Positions 1-10,378 are shown, counted from the first letter of the stretch. The stretch is DNA of 64,000 nt from Candidatus Thorarchaeota archaeon (GCA_029855935.1 JAGSHN010000025.1:147135-211134); one strand, 5' to 3'. Notes: generated from the letters alone by a model not told the origin. Numbers and translations are program-made.

Positions 1-1340
1 TCGACGCTGACGGAAATGACGCCTGCAACGAACTCACGGAACTCATTCTGGTAGCCACTGGGAATATCAAGGTCACCCAACCCACTGTGTCATTCAGATG
101 GCATAGAGGCACCCCTGAGAAGATGAAGCGACTTGTGGTCGATGTCATCTCAAAGGGCCTTGGCATGCCCGGCCTCTTCAACGATGAGGTCATAATCCCG
201 ATGATGCTGAGGAAGGGGACCGACCCCGAAGAGGCCTGGAACTATGCGATACTGGGTTGCGTGGAGCCGATCATTGCTGGCAAGACCGATGCGCGCCCGG
301 ACATCGGCTACATCAACATCCCCAAGATCCTTGAGATCACACTGAACAATGGTCACGACCCAAAGACAGGCAGGCTGGTCGGTGTCGAGACAGGTGACCC
401 GAGAGAGTGGACCTCGTTCGAACAGCTATGGGACGCCTTCGTCCGGCAGATGGACCACGCTGTCGAGCTCCTGACACGCGCTGACAGAGTCGCCGCAGGA
501 CTTCACGCGGAGCTGAAGCCGACACCCTTCAGCTCAGCACTGATTGATGGATGCATTGAGTCAGGTAAGACGATGCAGGAGGGTGGTGCAGTCTACAACT
601 CAGGAGGAATAATGGGCGTCGGAATCGGCATCGCAACAGACTCACTCGAGATGGTCAGGAAGCATGTCTTTGAGAACCGTGATGTGAGTATGGACACGCT
701 TCTTGATGCACTGTCAAAGGACTACGAGGGTTATGAAGAACTGCAGGCGAGACTCCAGTCGGATCCCTCCAAATACGGCAATGACATAGAGCGGGTTGAT
801 TTCCTCGCTTGAGATGTGGGCAGGGCATTCTGTGAGGCTGTCCAGAGCCGGGAGACTACGCGCGGCGGACCGTATCACGGTGCGCTATTCTCAGTGTCCA
901 CGTACATCCCGCAGGGAGAGGTGGTCGGTGCGACGCCTGATGGACGACTCACCGGCTATATGCTGTCAGACGGTGTGTCGCCAACACAGAATCGCGACAC
1001 TCACGGCCCGACAGCCGCTACGAGATCAGTGGCACGTCTTGACCACGGACTGTACTTCGATGGCACACTGTACAACATGAAATTCACACCTGATATGTTC
1101 TCGACTCCAGCCAAGAGAGAGAAGTTCATCGGCCTGATAGATGGCTACTTCAGACTCGGTGGGCTACACGTCCAGTTCAACGTGGTCTCAAGAGAGGTAC
1201 TTGAGGATGCGAAGGTACATCCGGAGAGCCACCGTGATCTCATAGTCCGTGTTGCTGGCTACAGTGCATACTTCATCGAACTCGACCCGTTCGTACAGGA
1301 CAGGATCATCGCCCGGACGGAGTTCTCCTCCGCTAGATGA
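1..1340 (+). pseudogene. Glycyl radical enzyme (eliminase type), 3' part, with in-frame TGA
   Basis: The gene enters from the left edge and one reading frame covers the C-terminal half of a pyruvate-formate-lyase-like glycyl radical enzyme. The thiyl-radical site reads GCVEP, with Cys at 258-260 and Glu at 264-266. Known choline lyases and glycerol/diol dehydratases carry this Cys-x-Glu arrangement, whereas pyruvate formate lyase has Cys-Cys. The glycyl loop RVAGYSAYF has its radical Gly at 1257-1259. The frame is broken once, by TGA at 810-812, and protein similarity resumes at the next codon (DVGRAFCEAV), so this is a nonsense codon and not a frameshift. A single C-to-T change from CGA (Arg) would explain it. 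It could be a recent pseudogene, a sequence error or readthrough. The substrate cannot be named, and the activating SAM enzyme is not in the window. Confidence 0.85.
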
Positions 1341-1415
1341 GAGAGACCAGCTCGACCTCTCCGTCCCGGGAGCGGACGCGCTACCCTATGCGAACTGCGT
1401 TACCTCTGCCCCAAT

Positions 1416-1424
1416 GTTTTTAAG
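1416..1424 (+). promoter_or_regulatory. TATA-like box of the thermosome gene
   Basis: The sequence GTTTTTAAG predicts a transcription start near 1446, which would leave a leader of about 80 nt before the ATG at 1529. This is the only AT-rich element in the 188-bp gap. No other regulatory repeat was seen there. Confidence 0.5.
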
Positions 1425-1528
1425 CACTTCAGAGGCGAGAAGTGCATGTACAGTTTTGTTGTAGACGACTGGAACTATGCCAATGTGAGAAGGCAGGTTC
1501 CAGAACAAGACTCAGATGGTGATAGAAA

Positions 1529-3187
<1,659 letters not shown>

Positions 3188-3226
3188 TAGGCCTAGTGCC
3201 CGAAACGCACAGTCGCACAGAATAGA

Positions 3227-3260
3227 GGGAGCCAATCGGCTCCTCCTAGTTCCTTTTTTC
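3227..3260 (+). terminator. Hairpin plus T-run after the thermosome gene
   Basis: GGAGCC and GGCTCC form a 6-bp stem (one further G-T pair possible) around the loop AATC. A run of six T residues follows at 3254-3259. It separates the chaperonin from the next gene. Confidence 0.6.
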
Positions 3261-3276
3261 CACGAGGCTGAGTACG

Positions 3277-4194
3277 TTGAGTCACAGAGTCCTAGTCTTA
3301 GGGATGAGCCCGTTCGACTCAGGCAAGACGGAGATGTCAATCCGCCTGGCCAAGTTCCTTCAACAGGAGGGCCATACGGTAGAGTATTTCAAGCCGGCCA
3401 GCGGTAGCAATTACTGGTACAAGTACGACCACATCAGGCACTGTGTCCGAACGGGTCACCTGATCTCCGTCGACGCCACACGTGCACGGAAGCAGCTGGG
3501 TTCGCATGTCTCACCGCTGATGACGAATCCTGTGCACTCGCTCTTTGTGCCGAGCAGACTGACGAGACCGATAAGACCATATCCCAATACCTTGGGACTT
3601 GCTGGTTGGGACTCGTTCCTCGTGCTTCAGCGGTTCAGCAGACCCGCGGGAGGCGTCGTCCAGTCTACAATGCTGGTCGCCGACGCGCTGATTGACAACT
3701 CGACTGTAATCATCCCCAGAGAAGAAGTGGATGCTCTTACGCAGTTTGCGAGAACGATATCCGTCAACTCTCTGGAGGAGGCGCAGGCGTACGAGAGAGA
3801 CCTCTACGAAGACTCTGTCACCGCATCGTTTGCAGTCGTTGAGAAACACGCCGACGTGGTCGTGATCGAGTCGTTCAACAACTCGGCCTGGCCGTGGGAC
3901 GGTCTTGATCAGGTGGATGTCGTGCTTGTCGTTGGACCGGGACAGGCCTTCACCTACGACCCGTGGAAGTTCCGGCGTGCTGTCGAGTTCACCAGACGTG
4001 GAAAGGAACCTATAGGGCAGGTCACCGTAGGTCGGGTTGTCGACCTTGTGAGTCCGCTGAGGAGGCTTGAGCTGAGGCCCGGCATCGGCCTTGGGGAGGA
4101 GGAGATTGGCATCCTAGTAGAGTGCATTGAGGAAAGAGTGATTAGCAAGAAATACGCAGAAATTGAGAGCAAGGCAGGGAGGATGACAACTTGA
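3277..4194 (+). CDS. P-loop NTPase of the dethiobiotin synthetase/CobQ-like type
   Basis: The 305-residue protein starts with a nucleotide-binding P-loop, GMSPFDSGKTEMS (residues 9-21), inside a beta-strand/loop/helix context like that of dethiobiotin synthetase, CobQ and MinD-like ATPases. A hydrophobic strand ending VVVIESFNNS near residue 197 is a likely Walker B region. The start is TTG at 3277, with GAGG at 3264-3267 upstream. Its stop overlaps the TTG start of thioredoxin reductase (TTGA), so the two are probably co-transcribed. The biological substrate is not evident. Ligase domains that often accompany such folds are absent. Confidence 0.6.
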   Translation: MSHRVLVLGMSPFDSGKTEMSIRLAKFLQQEGHTVEYFKPASGSNYWYKYDHIRHCVRTGHLISVDATRARKQLGSHVSPLMTNPVHSLFVPSRLTRPIRPYPNTLGLAGWDSFLVLQRFSRPAGGVVQSTMLVADALIDNSTVIIPREEVDALTQFARTISVNSLEEAQAYERDLYEDSVTASFAVVEKHADVVVIESFNNSAWPWDGLDQVDVVLVVGPGQAFTYDPWKFRRAVEFTRRGKEPIGQVTVGRVVDLVSPLRRLELRPGIGLGEEEIGILVECIEERVISKKYAEIESKAGRMTT

Positions 4195-5126
4195 GCAACG
4201 ACGAAGAATGGGACCTGATTATCATCGGTGGCGGGCCCGGAGGAATGACAGCCGCAATCTACGGCGCGAGATACGGACTCAGGACACTGCTCCTGGAGGG
4301 AGGAGTCCTCGGAGGAGCACAGGCAACAAGTCCGGCAATTGAGAACTATCCGGGCTTTGTGTTCATCACGGGAATGGAACTCGCTGAGAAGATGAAGCAA
4401 CACGTCAAGAAGGCGGGAGCCACTATCAAGGAGATCACAGAGGTCAGCAGTGTCGAGAGAGACGACAATACGGGTAAGTTCATTGTGACCACGAGGCGTG
4501 GTGACTACGTGGCAAGAACCATCGTGTTCGCCACAGGCGGTGGTCACCGGAAGCTGGGTGTCCCTGGAGAGGAAGAGTTCACAGGCAGAGGCGTATCATA
4601 CTGCGCCACCTGCGACGGGCCGCTGTTCAGAGGAAAGACCGTCGCCATTGTGGGCGGCGGTAACAGCGCCGTGACAGAGGCGCTATACCTGGCAGAGGTC
4701 ACAGGCAAGACATATCTCATTCACCGCAGGGACGAGCTGCGTGCCGAGAAAGCACTGCAGAATCAGATTCTCAACAGCAGTGTGGAGATACTCTGGAGCA
4801 CAATCCTCAAGGAGATACGTGGCGACCAGCTTGTCACAGAACTCGTTCTCGAGAATGTGAAGACTGGCGAGCAGATGACTCTGAAGGTGGACGCCGTGTT
4901 CATCTCCATAGGCGTCGAGCCCAAGAGTGAGCTGGCAAAGGAGCTCGGTGTGGAGACAAACGAATACGGAGAGATACTCGTCGACAAGCAGCAGAGGACC
5001 AACATCCCAGGCGTCTTTGCAGCCGGAGACGTGACAGACGCTATGAAGCAGATTGTTGTCGCGGCTGCGGGCGGAGCGGTGGCAGCGGATTCCGCACACA
5101 AGTACATCATGCAGATGGAATCATAG
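4191..5126 (+). CDS. trxB: Thioredoxin-disulfide reductase (FAD/NAD(P)H)
   Basis: This 311-residue flavoprotein reduces thioredoxin-like proteins using NAD(P)H. The FAD motif GGGPGG lies at residues 13-18, the redox-active CATC at 138-141, the second nucleotide motif GGGNSA at 155-160, and the C-terminal FAD-binding stretch FAAGDVTDA near 274. Length and motif order match the low-molecular-weight TrxB family. The TTG start overlaps the stop of the upstream P-loop NTPase gene, which indicates translational coupling. No thioredoxin gene is adjacent. Related archaeal enzymes may use NADH, NADPH or F420, and the sequence read here does not settle which. Confidence 0.95.
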   Translation: MSNDEEWDLIIIGGGPGGMTAAIYGARYGLRTLLLEGGVLGGAQATSPAIENYPGFVFITGMELAEKMKQHVKKAGATIKEITEVSSVERDDNTGKFIVTTRRGDYVARTIVFATGGGHRKLGVPGEEEFTGRGVSYCATCDGPLFRGKTVAIVGGGNSAVTEALYLAEVTGKTYLIHRRDELRAEKALQNQILNSSVEILWSTILKEIRGDQLVTELVLENVKTGEQMTLKVDAVFISIGVEPKSELAKELGVETNEYGEILVDKQQRTNIPGVFAAGDVTDAMKQIVVAAAGGAVAADSAHKYIMQMES

Positions 5127-5140
5127 GCCTGACAATTGCA

Positions 5141-5173
5141 GGAGGGGGTGGAGCTGACCCTCATGCCCCCTCC
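5141..5173 (+). terminator. Perfect 8-bp hairpin after trxB
   Basis: GGAGGGGG (5141-5148) pairs with CCCCCTCC (5166-5173) across a 17-nt loop, 15 bp after the trxB stop codon. No long T-run follows, so termination is plausible but not certain. Confidence 0.4.
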
Positions 5174-5300
5174 CACCTGTTGTCTTGATGATGTTCGACA
5201 CAGCACCCACGGTCTCTACTTCTTGGGAAACGTTAATAACTGCCCCATTGTCCGAGGCTGAATGCGCTGAGCATACTTCCTCAGCGACAGCTTGGATGAG

Positions 5301-6530
5301 ATGTCCTCCATGACAAGAATGAAGGCTGCAGGACTACTACTTGCGATGATGTTCGTGTCCATGGCGCTTCTCACACCGCCTGTCTCAGCGAACCCCGCCA
5401 CTCGGCTGGAGTCTGTACACTCGTACCTCAACGACCATTACGACACCACCGAGGGAGGATACTCGCTGAAGGCCGAGAAACTCTCCCGTGCAGAGCCGAC
5501 GTTCTCAGCACTGTTTGCGCTCAACGAGTTCGGTGACATTGCGACGCGACCCCCATCGATCAACCTCACGAAGACAAAGGAGTTCATCAATCACCTGCAG
5601 TGGACGAGAATCAAGGAGAAGGAGGACAAGTACGGAGGGTTCTCAAGTGCAATCGCAGTCACGCCCTCTGTGATGTCAACATACTATGCTCTGAGGGCTT
5701 GGCAGATACTGAGCCTGCACAACGACTACATCGGAATGACAGAAGTCGAGATCAACGAGACAGCTGCGTTGGTCTACCTGAATCGCACCTTCACGGACGA
5801 GGGATCCTTTGCCTCGAACGTCGGCGAACAGGGCAGCCTCTTGACAACCTATATGGCAGTGTATTCTATTGACTACCTCGCCAGGCTGATTGAGGAGGAG
5901 GATGGCACTCCCTATCAGAAGACGATGGACAAGTGGCTCAACGAGTCCGCCGTTGTCGACTATGTCCTCAGTTGTCAGAGCGGGGACGCCTTCAAGCCGA
6001 CGCCTGATGCAAGTGTCCCAGGGGTCACGCCCACTGCGGCCGCACTGCTGACTCTCGACATCCTCGACAGACTGAATGCCGTAGGAGATCTCCAGGGCGT
6101 TCGTGACTGGCTGCTCGCACGACAGGTGGTCACCCCCACTGCAGGCGAGTACGTCGGCGGGTTCACTGAGGGATATCTCACTAACGACACCAACCTGATG
6201 AGCACGTACTACGCACTCAAGGCACTTGATGTCCTGAATGCCATTACCAACTACGTGAACGTGAGCCTCGTCGAGGACTTCGTCATCAGTTGCCAGGCTG
6301 CAGACGGCGCGTGGGCACTGAGTCCAGACAGTCCCGAGGGCGAGACCACATACATCGGGATTGCAATTGAGGCACTGACACTGCTTCCTGACGTCAACGT
6401 GGTGACAGCGCTGAGCGTGGAGGATCCGAATAACCGCTCGCCGCCAGCGATAGACTGGCGTTGGATTGCTGTAGCGGTCCCGCTGGTGCTGGCACTCGTA
6501 GCCGGGCTTGTTGCCCTGAGGCTTGACTAG
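5301..6530 (+). CDS. Secreted, membrane-anchored alpha/alpha-toroid (prenyltransferase/terpene-cyclase-like) protein
   Basis: The protein has an N-terminal signal peptide (hydrophobic LLLAMMFVSMALL, cleavage likely after VSA), a repeat-rich ectodomain and a C-terminal membrane anchor of about 20 hydrophobic residues ending in a short charged tail. The ectodomain repeats units such as GGFSSAIAVTPSVMSTYYAL, GEYVGGFTEGYLTNDT and CQAADGAWAL. These resemble the helix pairs of squalene-cyclase, protein-prenyltransferase beta and complement-like toroids. Secreted prenyltransferase activity would be unexpected, so a binding or scaffold role is more likely. An in-frame TTG at 5292 and ATGs at 5301 and 5310 are possible starts; 5301 gives a clean signal peptide. 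AT-rich GTTAATAAC at 5232-5240 may be the TATA box. Confidence 0.7.
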   Translation: MSSMTRMKAAGLLLAMMFVSMALLTPPVSANPATRLESVHSYLNDHYDTTEGGYSLKAEKLSRAEPTFSALFALNEFGDIATRPPSINLTKTKEFINHLQWTRIKEKEDKYGGFSSAIAVTPSVMSTYYALRAWQILSLHNDYIGMTEVEINETAALVYLNRTFTDEGSFASNVGEQGSLLTTYMAVYSIDYLARLIEEEDGTPYQKTMDKWLNESAVVDYVLSCQSGDAFKPTPDASVPGVTPTAAALLTLDILDRLNAVGDLQGVRDWLLARQVVTPTAGEYVGGFTEGYLTNDTNLMSTYYALKALDVLNAITNYVNVSLVEDFVISCQAADGAWALSPDSPEGETTYIGIAIEALTLLPDVNVVTALSVEDPNNRSPPAIDWRWIAVAVPLVLALVAGLVALRLD

Positions 6531-6535
6531 CCAAG

Positions 6536-6557
6536 ATTCTTAAGAATCCCTGCAGGG
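6536..6557. repeat. Two abutting perfect palindromes
   Basis: ATTCTTAAGAAT (6536-6547) and CCCTGCAGGG (6548-6557) are each perfect palindromes and lie side by side, 5 bp after the stop of the toroid protein gene and about 65 bp before the next start. The first could double as a TATA region. They may form an operator or stacked hairpins at the end of the upstream transcript. Confidence 0.5.
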
Positions 6558-6621
6558 ACGTACACATGAGCGGCCCAGCCAGTGCAGTGAGAGGCGGCCG
6601 CTTCACGAGGTGCCTCCGCCA

Positions 6622-8100
6622 ATGAGCAGGGTCGAGCTGAACGGGTCAAGATACGTCCGGGGGTTCGAGTGGTTCCTCCACCTAGCAGAACACCATCTGA
6701 CAAGACGTAGATGGAGAAGGCTCGGATTCCTCTCGTTCTACGATGCGCCCTACATAGATAGCGATGCACTCTATCTTTCGCCGAAGCAGACAATGCTTGT
6801 GATGGCCAAGCTGGCCAAGAAAAGTGACAACGCCCTGATCATAGTGGCGGACGCACTTGAGAAGGGCGAGATGGGTCTGAGCAGCAGAGAGGGCTTCGAC
6901 CAGTTTATGTCGATCTTTGACCGTGTCTTCCCGAATGCTGCAAAGTACTATTTCGGACCGAAGACATCGGACCGCGCCTGGCTTCACGAGGCGCGACCAT
7001 TGAAGATTCCGCTGAAATGGCTCGTGGAGCATCCGAACGTATTGGCTGAGGTCCTCTCTGACGCGTCACCCGTTGGTGAGATTATCGGACCGGGCGATGC
7101 TGCCTTCGAGGACCTGGAGGGGATGAGAGAGGTTCTCATCGAGAAGCTCGGACCGCCCTCGCTCACAGAAGAGGTACTGGGCAAGATCAGAACCGCTGAG
7201 GCGAGCGAGTACGCGGGAGAGGCTGTGGGACTGATGACCGTATTCATCAGCCCCGCCACCGCTGTATCCCGCGGGATGAAGTACCTCGGCAAGTTCGTCA
7301 GCATGGTCAAGGAGCGACGACGGCAAGAGGTCAGAGAGATCTACGAGGAGTGGCAGCAACGAGTCGAGAACGGATACTCTGTCGACAACCTCCGCAGATT
7401 CCTCGATGAGGACCCCAACGCGAGACTTGATGTCGTCGACCATGTCAAGAATCGCGGGACCGTGCTCATTATCACAGAGACTCGAGACACTCTCTACGAC
7501 CTCTTCCTGCCGCTACTTCTGAGACGTCTTGTAGAGGAGATCGGCTATGTGCCTCCGCACCTGCGACCAAGACGCGAACCGTCATCAGAGGGGGCAGGGG
7601 ATAGCGAGAGCGGAGCGACTGGCCAGACCTCAGAGGACGATGGCGGGGGTATGCAGAAGGAACCGTTTGAGGGAAAGCCCGAAACTGTGCTCTTCCTCGA
7701 TGCGGCGACTCATCTCTCCAAGTTCACGAGGTCGTTCGAGTTCGCCGTCGGAATCCCCGACAGAATGCCCAATGTGTCCGTTGCAGCATCGTTCTTCACA
7801 AATCAGCAGCAGGTGACGGAGTCACTAGAGAAAGGAGTCATCGAGTATATGAGAAACTGGGCATTCGTGTTCGACCTACATCCCCAACTCTTTGACATAG
7901 TCACGAGCAATCTGCCAATCTCGAAGAAGGCGTGGCTGATGCTGCAGCTTCAAGAGCTTGAGCGTGTCAGGTCGGAGGGCGGTGTCGGTTTCCTTGAGTA
8001 CTACGCTGACTCAGAGATGCCGTGGCACCTGCACGTGGTGGAGAAGCCGGAGAAGGGCCTCCTTGGTGATGTCAGGGCATGGTTCCGCAAGATCCGCTGA
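6622..8100 (+). CDS. Protein of unknown function, 492 aa
   Basis: I do not recognise this family. The protein is soluble, with no signal peptide or membrane segment. An N-terminal half of about 310 residues is joined by an acidic, Gly/Ser/Glu-rich linker (about residues 315-350) to a C-terminal domain of about 140 residues. The C-terminal domain starts with a hydrophobic strand, TVLFLDAATHL, which resembles a Walker B strand. No Walker A motif was found, so ATPase activity is not supported. The chosen ATG at 6622 lies 9 nt after AGGTG (6608-6612); an in-frame GTG at 6610 would add four residues. The gene stands alone between two same-strand neighbours. Confidence 0.75.
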   Translation: MSRVELNGSRYVRGFEWFLHLAEHHLTRRRWRRLGFLSFYDAPYIDSDALYLSPKQTMLVMAKLAKKSDNALIIVADALEKGEMGLSSREGFDQFMSIFDRVFPNAAKYYFGPKTSDRAWLHEARPLKIPLKWLVEHPNVLAEVLSDASPVGEIIGPGDAAFEDLEGMREVLIEKLGPPSLTEEVLGKIRTAEASEYAGEAVGLMTVFISPATAVSRGMKYLGKFVSMVKERRRQEVREIYEEWQQRVENGYSVDNLRRFLDEDPNARLDVVDHVKNRGTVLIITETRDTLYDLFLPLLLRRLVEEIGYVPPHLRPRREPSSEGAGDSESGATGQTSEDDGGGMQKEPFEGKPETVLFLDAATHLSKFTRSFEFAVGIPDRMPNVSVAASFFTNQQQVTESLEKGVIEYMRNWAFVFDLHPQLFDIVTSNLPISKKAWLMLQLQELERVRSEGGVGFLEYYADSEMPWHLHVVEKPEKGLLGDVRAWFRKIR

Positions 8101-8265
8101 GGGCGCAACAAGACCACTTCCAGTCTGTCAGCGATTCGCCCTCTCTGCCACTCTGAGAACCGACACTGGGGAGAACATAGGAGGCACCTGCAGGGGCAAT
8201 CTTGCCTTGCGCGTGGGGAGTAGTAGTTTCTGGCAGAACTGGCGCTGCAGGCTCCATCCCACAAG

Positions 8266-8274
8266 AAATATAAT
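8266..8274 (+). promoter_or_regulatory. TATA box for a possibly leaderless transcript
   Basis: AAATATAAT is centred about 23 bp upstream of the GTG start at 8293, so transcription would begin at or next to the start codon. No SD sequence precedes that GTG. The rest of the 192-bp gap before it shows nothing else recognisable. Confidence 0.6.
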
Positions 8275-8292
8275 CGGGGCCTGACAAAAAGC

Positions 8293-8736
8293 GTGATTGT
8301 CAATCTGGAGGCAAGAGAAGTGTCGAACACTGACCTGACACAGGCGCGCGTGATGAGAGTCGAGGCGGGGAATGTAGTAACGCTGCCGCCAGAGTTTGTG
8401 GAGGGTATAAAGAAGGAGTATAGTCTTGTCATCCTAGTGAAGAAGGACGGCAACGTCAAGATCTACCCTGTCGAGGGGAAGGAGGTTCTCTATCTGAAGC
8501 TTGACATAGAAAAGCTCAGCAAGAGCTTTCTTGAAGAGCTGACAGGGGTGTTCGCCGACGCCGGCCTAGAGGACATACTCTTCACAAGCGGCATCTGTCA
8601 GACCAAGAGCCAGTGCTACTATGAGTGCTATTTCACGCCCCAGCAGCTCACAGTGGACAGGGAGAACCTGAGGGACCAGCTGGAGAAGATATCAGGGGTA
8701 CAGAAGGTCGTTCTGGAGCCGGTACCGACATCGTGA
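8293..8736 (+). CDS. SpoVT/AbrB-like plus ACT-like regulator
   Basis: The 147-residue protein has two parts. Residues about 20-60 contain the swapped-hairpin pattern of AbrB-type DNA-binding domains (GNVVTLPPEFVEGI followed by VILVKKDGNVKIYPV). Residues about 66-145 have the beta-alpha-beta-beta-alpha-beta spacing of an ACT-like ligand-binding domain, and include a Cys-containing segment ICQTKSQCYYECYF. AbrB domains dimerise to bind DNA and ACT-like domains often sense small molecules, so a ligand-responsive transcription factor is inferred. The start is GTG at 8293, supported by the TATA box spacing. The target is unknown; the next gene (asparagine-synthetase-like, 187 bp downstream) is one candidate. 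Confidence 0.55.
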   Translation: MIVNLEAREVSNTDLTQARVMRVEAGNVVTLPPEFVEGIKKEYSLVILVKKDGNVKIYPVEGKEVLYLKLDIEKLSKSFLEELTGVFADAGLEDILFTSGICQTKSQCYYECYFTPQQLTVDRENLRDQLEKISGVQKVVLEPVPTS

Positions 8737-8932
8737 CACAACGGACGAGTGCGATCAGGCCTGTGATAGCAGACAGGCTCTGTTGTCCAATCTTCTCCCT
8801 TGCATTCCTTGTGGAACCATCCGGAGGCCGAGGCCCCCGGCGTTGGCGCCGAGGGAACTGAGAGGAAAACATGACCGACAAGACCAAGAGGACCCTATCT
8901 TCACACATCACTTGTGAACCGTCGTGACAGGT

Positions 8933-10378
8933 ATGAGCATCGTCGTTGGTCGCGGTGATGAGGCTGTCGTAGAGGATACTGCCAGATACGTGGCCCGGAG
9001 GCTCACCCGACGCGGCACACCAGAGATCTCGTTCTACACGAGGGAGGGGCTACAGGTGGCTGTCGTCATTCACCGACACGAACGCCGTGGCTATCTCTCG
9101 CCGCTACTCGGCCCATGGGTCTTCGACGACAGCGACGACCGCCTCTCGGTCACGATGCGCTGGCCTCTGCCTGATGAGGATGCAACAAGGACCAACCTGT
9201 GTCACCAGATTGAGAATGGTCGACTCACGAGCGCTCGTGGGAACCTGTTCATGTGGCGCGTCCACTATGGTCTGACCAGTGACGTTGTCGTCGTGACCCA
9301 CGACCCCTTTGCACTGGAGAACGTAACCGACGACGTGCACCGGCTTGAACCGGGGGAACGACTCGTACTCGATGACGGAATAATCGGTGTACAGGAAGTA
9401 CAGCCGCTCCAGAAACCAGCCCATCCGAGATTCGACTCCGAGCAGAATGCTGTGGCGCTCCTCGCCGCAGTGCTCCCGAGATGCCTCTCGCCGTTCTACG
9501 GAGTCGACGTGGGTGTCCTCTTCTCTGGCGGCGTTGACAGTAGCCTGATTGCACTGCTCCGTTCCCACTCGAACGCCCGCACAATCCTCTTCGCTGTCAT
9601 CGGTCCCGATTCGCGAGATGTGGATGCGTCGCAGCGCGCAGCTGAGAAACTCAATCTCAATCTTGTCACGGTCCCAATCGATCATCACATCGTCTGGGAG
9701 ATGTTGCCGGAGCTGATCTACGCAACAGGCACCACCAGCCAGATGGACATCGCGATATCGATTCCAATGTACGCAGCTGCAAGAGAGGCCGTGAAACGCG
9801 GATTTGTCACGCTGCTGTCAGGACAGGGGCCGGATGAGCTGTTTGGAGGCTATGCCCATCACGTCAAGATTCTCAGGGAGAGAGGGCCCGAGGCACTCGA
9901 CGAGACGCTCTGGTCGCAGGTCTCCACGACCCACAGAAACAACCTTGAGAGAGACGAAGCTGTCGTCGCGTGGGCTGGGGGCGAGTTGTGGTTTCCCTAC
10001 GTCGCCCCAGAAGTCGTCGACCTCGCACTCTCAATCCCACCCTTGTGGAAAGTGGACCCGGGCGGCAAGCCCGAGAGGAAGGTCATCTTCCGCAGAGCGG
10101 CTGTGGCACTAGGCCTAGATAGAGAGATTGCAGAGGCGCCCAAGAGTGCCGCACAGTTCAGCTCGGGATCGGACAGGCTGCTCATTGAGGCCGTACGGCA
10201 TCACTGCAGGAGTGGAGAGAATCTTAGTCTACGCCGGGCCCGAAGACATGTACAGGACGTGCTCGACGACATAGCCAGATACTTGCACAGCGGTGGCGTG
10301 GAGGGCGGGGAACCGGGGTTTGATACATCTGCCGCCGACAGACTACTTGCAGAACTGGACAGAATGCGCGGAGCGTAG
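8933..10378 (+). CDS. Asparagine-synthetase-like PP-loop protein lacking the glutaminase nucleophile
   Basis: The C-terminal two thirds is an ATP-pyrophosphatase domain of the asparagine synthetase B/beta-lactam synthetase group. The PP-loop FSGGVDSS lies near residue 200, SGQGPDELFGGYAHH near 295, and YVAPEVVDLALSIP near 360. The N-terminal 160 residues keep an Ntn-hydrolase-like strand pattern (VVVVTHDPFALENV), but neither possible start is followed by Cys2, so glutamine cannot be hydrolysed in the usual way. The protein may use free ammonia or another amine, or make a different amide. GTG at 8924 is an alternative start three codons upstream. The 187-bp gap before it holds a GC-rich hairpin (about 8833-8855) and no clear promoter. 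Confidence 0.75.
   Translation: MSIVVGRGDEAVVEDTARYVARRLTRRGTPEISFYTREGLQVAVVIHRHERRGYLSPLLGPWVFDDSDDRLSVTMRWPLPDEDATRTNLCHQIENGRLTSARGNLFMWRVHYGLTSDVVVVTHDPFALENVTDDVHRLEPGERLVLDDGIIGVQEVQPLQKPAHPRFDSEQNAVALLAAVLPRCLSPFYGVDVGVLFSGGVDSSLIALLRSHSNARTILFAVIGPDSRDVDASQRAAEKLNLNLVTVPIDHHIVWEMLPELIYATGTTSQMDIAISIPMYAAAREAVKRGFVTLLSGQGPDELFGGYAHHVKILRERGPEALDETLWSQVSTTHRNNLERDEAVVAWAGGELWFPYVAPEVVDLALSIPPLWKVDPGGKPERKVIFRRAAVALGLDREIAEAPKSAAQFSSGSDRLLIEAVRHHCRSGENLSLRRARRHVQDVLDDIARYLHSGGVEGGEPGFDTSAADRLLAELDRMRGA

Noticed and set aside
810..812. Selenocysteine at the TGA in the glycyl radical enzyme
   Set aside because: The position is not a catalytic Cys in the family and no archaeal SECIS-like stem with its conserved unpaired bases was visible after the stop at 1340.
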